Shown: positions 4,573-6,139 of the stretch, one piece after another | How the letters are laid out: every line of letters starts with the position of its first letter | Position numbering within the stretch: position 1 is the stretch's first letter | Assembly (NCBI GenBank): GCA_035403265.1 | Contig: DAONEV010000267.1 | Coordinates: forward strand, 1-6,139 | Direction of reading: 5' to 3' | Source of the DNA: JAAYVZ01 sp035403265 | GTDB taxonomy: Bacteria > Acidobacteriota > Thermoanaerobaculia > Thermoanaerobaculales > Thermoanaerobaculaceae | DNA length: 6,139 bases | Notes under the pieces: model-generated | Databases searched by the model: none | What the model was told of the DNA's origin: nothing | What the model saw: only the letters and a program-made list of their open reading frames with translations | Translations under genes and position numbers: made by a program

Positions 4573-6139
4573 TCAGAACCGCAGCTCCAAGCCACCGGAC
4601 AGCACACGCCCCGGCGCCGGGTAGCCCGGCCTGTACTCGTACTCCGAGCCGGTGAGGTTCTCGCCGGCGACGTACAGCTCGGCCCGCGCCGACGAGCCGA
4701 GCGAGAGCTGGTAGCCGGCCTTGAGGTTCACCAGGAAGTAGTTGTCGATCCACGTCTGCGTGCTGGAGAACCGGGGGTTGAGGACGGCCTGGGTGTCGAC
4801 CCACTCCGCGTCGACGTTGAGGCGAACGCGCTCGACGGGGAGCCACGAGAGCCCCGACACCAGCGACCACTTCGGGGCGTTGGGCACGTCGGTCGGGTTC
4901 GGGTCCAGGTAGGTGACGCCACCGAAGACCGCGATCGACTGGCTCGGTGCCACGCTCACCGAGGCTTCCGCACCGCGGATCGTGTAGTCGCCGATGTTGG
5001 CGAACACCGGCGGCGGGGGTGGCGGGGGCACGAAGCGCAGCGCGTTGGTCACGTGGTCATCGAACACCGTGAGCTGGAGGCGGGTCGCCCCGGAGAGCTG
5101 CTGCGACACGCCGAGCTCCCAGTGGTCGAGTCGCTCGGCCTCGAGGTCCTTCCAGGTGTCGCCCCGGTGCCACTGGGAGTACATTGCCGCCGCATACACG
5201 CCGGGAAGGTTGAAGGCGCGGGCGAAGTTGGCGTGCAGCTCGGTGTTGCCGCGCTTCACGACGAGGCCTGCCTGGCCACCCCAGTTGCCGCCGAAGTCGC
5301 TGGAGCCCGTATAGCGCACCCCGAGCGAGGGCGTGATGAGTGTTGTGTCCCCGAAGGTCTTCGCGACCATGGCGTACGCGCCGTTGTTGTGGAGCATCAG
5401 CTCGGGGAAAACTGAGCTGTAGGTCGAGTGCTGCTCGGTCGACGAGCCGCCGTAGGTGTCGTGGTCGTACCCGGCGACAAGCTCGGTCCTGCCCTCGAGC
5501 CGGAAGGTCTCCTGGAGGTGCAGGCCACAGCTCGAGAAGTCGGTCAGGGTGGTGAACGACTGGCTCTTCGCGGCATCCCACTGCAACCAGTCGATGCTGC
5601 CGCTGTCGCTGTACACCTTGAGGCTGCCGGTGTGGTTACCGTGCTCCTCGCTCAGGGTGGCGATCGACAGCGTGTCCTTGACCCCGAAGCGGGGTACGAC
5701 GTCCGTCGGTGGGGCGCCGACCTGGCCCGGGTCGTCGGCCCAGGCGTCGTTCGAGTGGACCTGGACGTTGAGGTTCCAGCCCGCGGCGACCTCGTACCCG
5801 AGACGGCCGTAGAGCGTCCGCACCCGGCCGTCGGCGTTCTCGCGGTGCCCGTCGCTCTGGCGCTGGCTGGCCATCACGTAGTAGTCGAGGTCGCCGAGCT
5901 TCGCACCGTTCTCGACCAGGCCGGCCGCAGTCGCGTAGTCCCCGTACGAGCCCATCACCCGCGTCGCCATCCCCTCGTGGGCGACGGTCTTCGGCCCCAG
6001 GTTGACGCCGGCGAACGCCATGTTGCCGAACAGCACCGGCTGGGCGCTCTTGTAGACGTCGATCCGGTCGGCCATGTCGGTCGAGAGCACGTCGAGCAGC
6101 GGGTGCGTCCACACGCCGACGAAGCGCGGTATGCCGTCG
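4573..6139 (-). CDS. TonB-dependent outer-membrane receptor, 5' end outside the window
   Basis: About 520 residues of the C-terminal part are visible, and the reading frame continues past the right edge. The GTG at 6112-6114 is internal, not the start. The first visible residues, IPRFVGVWTHPLLDVL through DRIDVYKSAQPVLFGNMAF, are the end of the plug domain (the RIDVYKG-like and GNMAFGAVN-like motifs). The rest is a 22-strand-type beta barrel with alternating aromatic strands. Late motifs include LDHWELGVSQQL, the TYLDPN strand, GENLTGSEYEYRPGYPAPGR and the C-terminal outer-membrane signal LSGGLELRF ending in Phe. Being cotranscribed with CbiM/Q/O, it probably imports nickel, cobalt or their chelates using TonB energy; the ligand is inferred from context only. 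A run of seven prolines (codons 5008-5028) interrupts a loop. The signal peptide, TonB box and operon promoter lie outside the window. Confidence 0.93.
   Translation of the reverse strand, partial: DGIPRFVGVWTHPLLDVLSTDMADRIDVYKSAQPVLFGNMAFAGVNLGPKTVAHEGMATRVMGSYGDYATAAGLVENGAKLGDLDYYVMASQRQSDGHRENADGRVRTLYGRLGYEVAAGWNLNVQVHSNDAWADDPGQVGAPPTDVVPRFGVKDTLSIATLSEEHGNHTGSLKVYSDSGSIDWLQWDAAKSQSFTTLTDFSSCGLHLQETFRLEGRTELVAGYDHDTYGGSSTEQHSTYSSVFPELMLHNNGAYAMVAKTFGDTTLITPSLGVRYTGSSDFGGNWGGQAGLVVKRGNTELHANFARAFNLPGVYAAAMYSQWHRGDTWKDLEAERLDHWELGVSQQLSGATRLQLTVFDDHVTNALRFVPPPPPPPVFANIGDYTIRGAEASVSVAPSQSIAVFGGVTYLDPNPTDVPNAPKWSLVSGLSWLPVERVRLNVDAEWVDTQAVLNPRFSSTQTWIDNYFLVNLKAGYQLSLGSSARAELYVAGENLTGSEYEYRPGYPAPGRVLSGGLELRF

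Noticed and set aside
1..6139. CRISPR array, insertion sequence, integrase or defence genes
   Set aside because: I found no spaced direct repeats and no transposase, integrase, nuclease or toxin-antitoxin motifs in any frame.

Overview
The window is GC-rich. It carries an outer-membrane TonB-dependent receptor gene, so the host is a Gram-negative (diderm) bacterium. Codon use is strongly GC-biased, with GTG and probably CTG starts. A high-GC lineage such as Myxococcota, Acidobacteriota or Rokubacteria would fit, but nothing in the sequence decides the taxon.

Left part (1-1498, plus strand): a leader of about 150 nt with several hairpins precedes an intact aldo/keto reductase (152-1147). After it come a possible 17-codon mini-ORF (1174-1227) and a broken flavodoxin gene (1224-1498). 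The flavodoxin has lost one base in a G run near its N-terminus and loses family similarity after about 85 residues. The two genes look like a former redox pair of which only the reductase is whole.

Middle part (1499-1903): about 400 nt with no convincing gene, between convergent transcription units. It holds several perfect inverted repeats (1482-1509, 1509-1572, 1619-1639, 1723-1744). On the minus strand there is a tRNA-Pro-like 3' half ending in CCA (1658-1727) with no D-arm. This looks like a scar or attachment-site remnant, or an odd tRNA-like RNA. No integrase or transposase is visible.

Right part (1904-6139, minus strand): one tightly packed nickel/cobalt uptake operon. In transcription order it encodes a TonB-dependent receptor (5' end outside the window), a small secreted cupin, a fused CbiM/PDGLE substrate-binding membrane protein, a shortened CbiQ transmembrane coupling protein and the CbiO ATPase. 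Gaps are 80 nt and 24 nt; cbiQ probably starts just inside or beside the cbiM stop codon, and cbiQ and cbiO overlap by 4 nt. The suggested path is receptor across the outer membrane, cupin handling metal or ligand in the periplasm, and an ECF-type ABC transporter across the inner membrane. The promoter and any riboswitch would lie beyond the right edge.

The main oddities are a CbiQ of about 141 residues that joins its N-terminal membrane segments directly to its C-terminal coupling helix, the cupin inserted in a metal-uptake operon, and the tRNA-like/inverted-repeat scar between the two gene groups.
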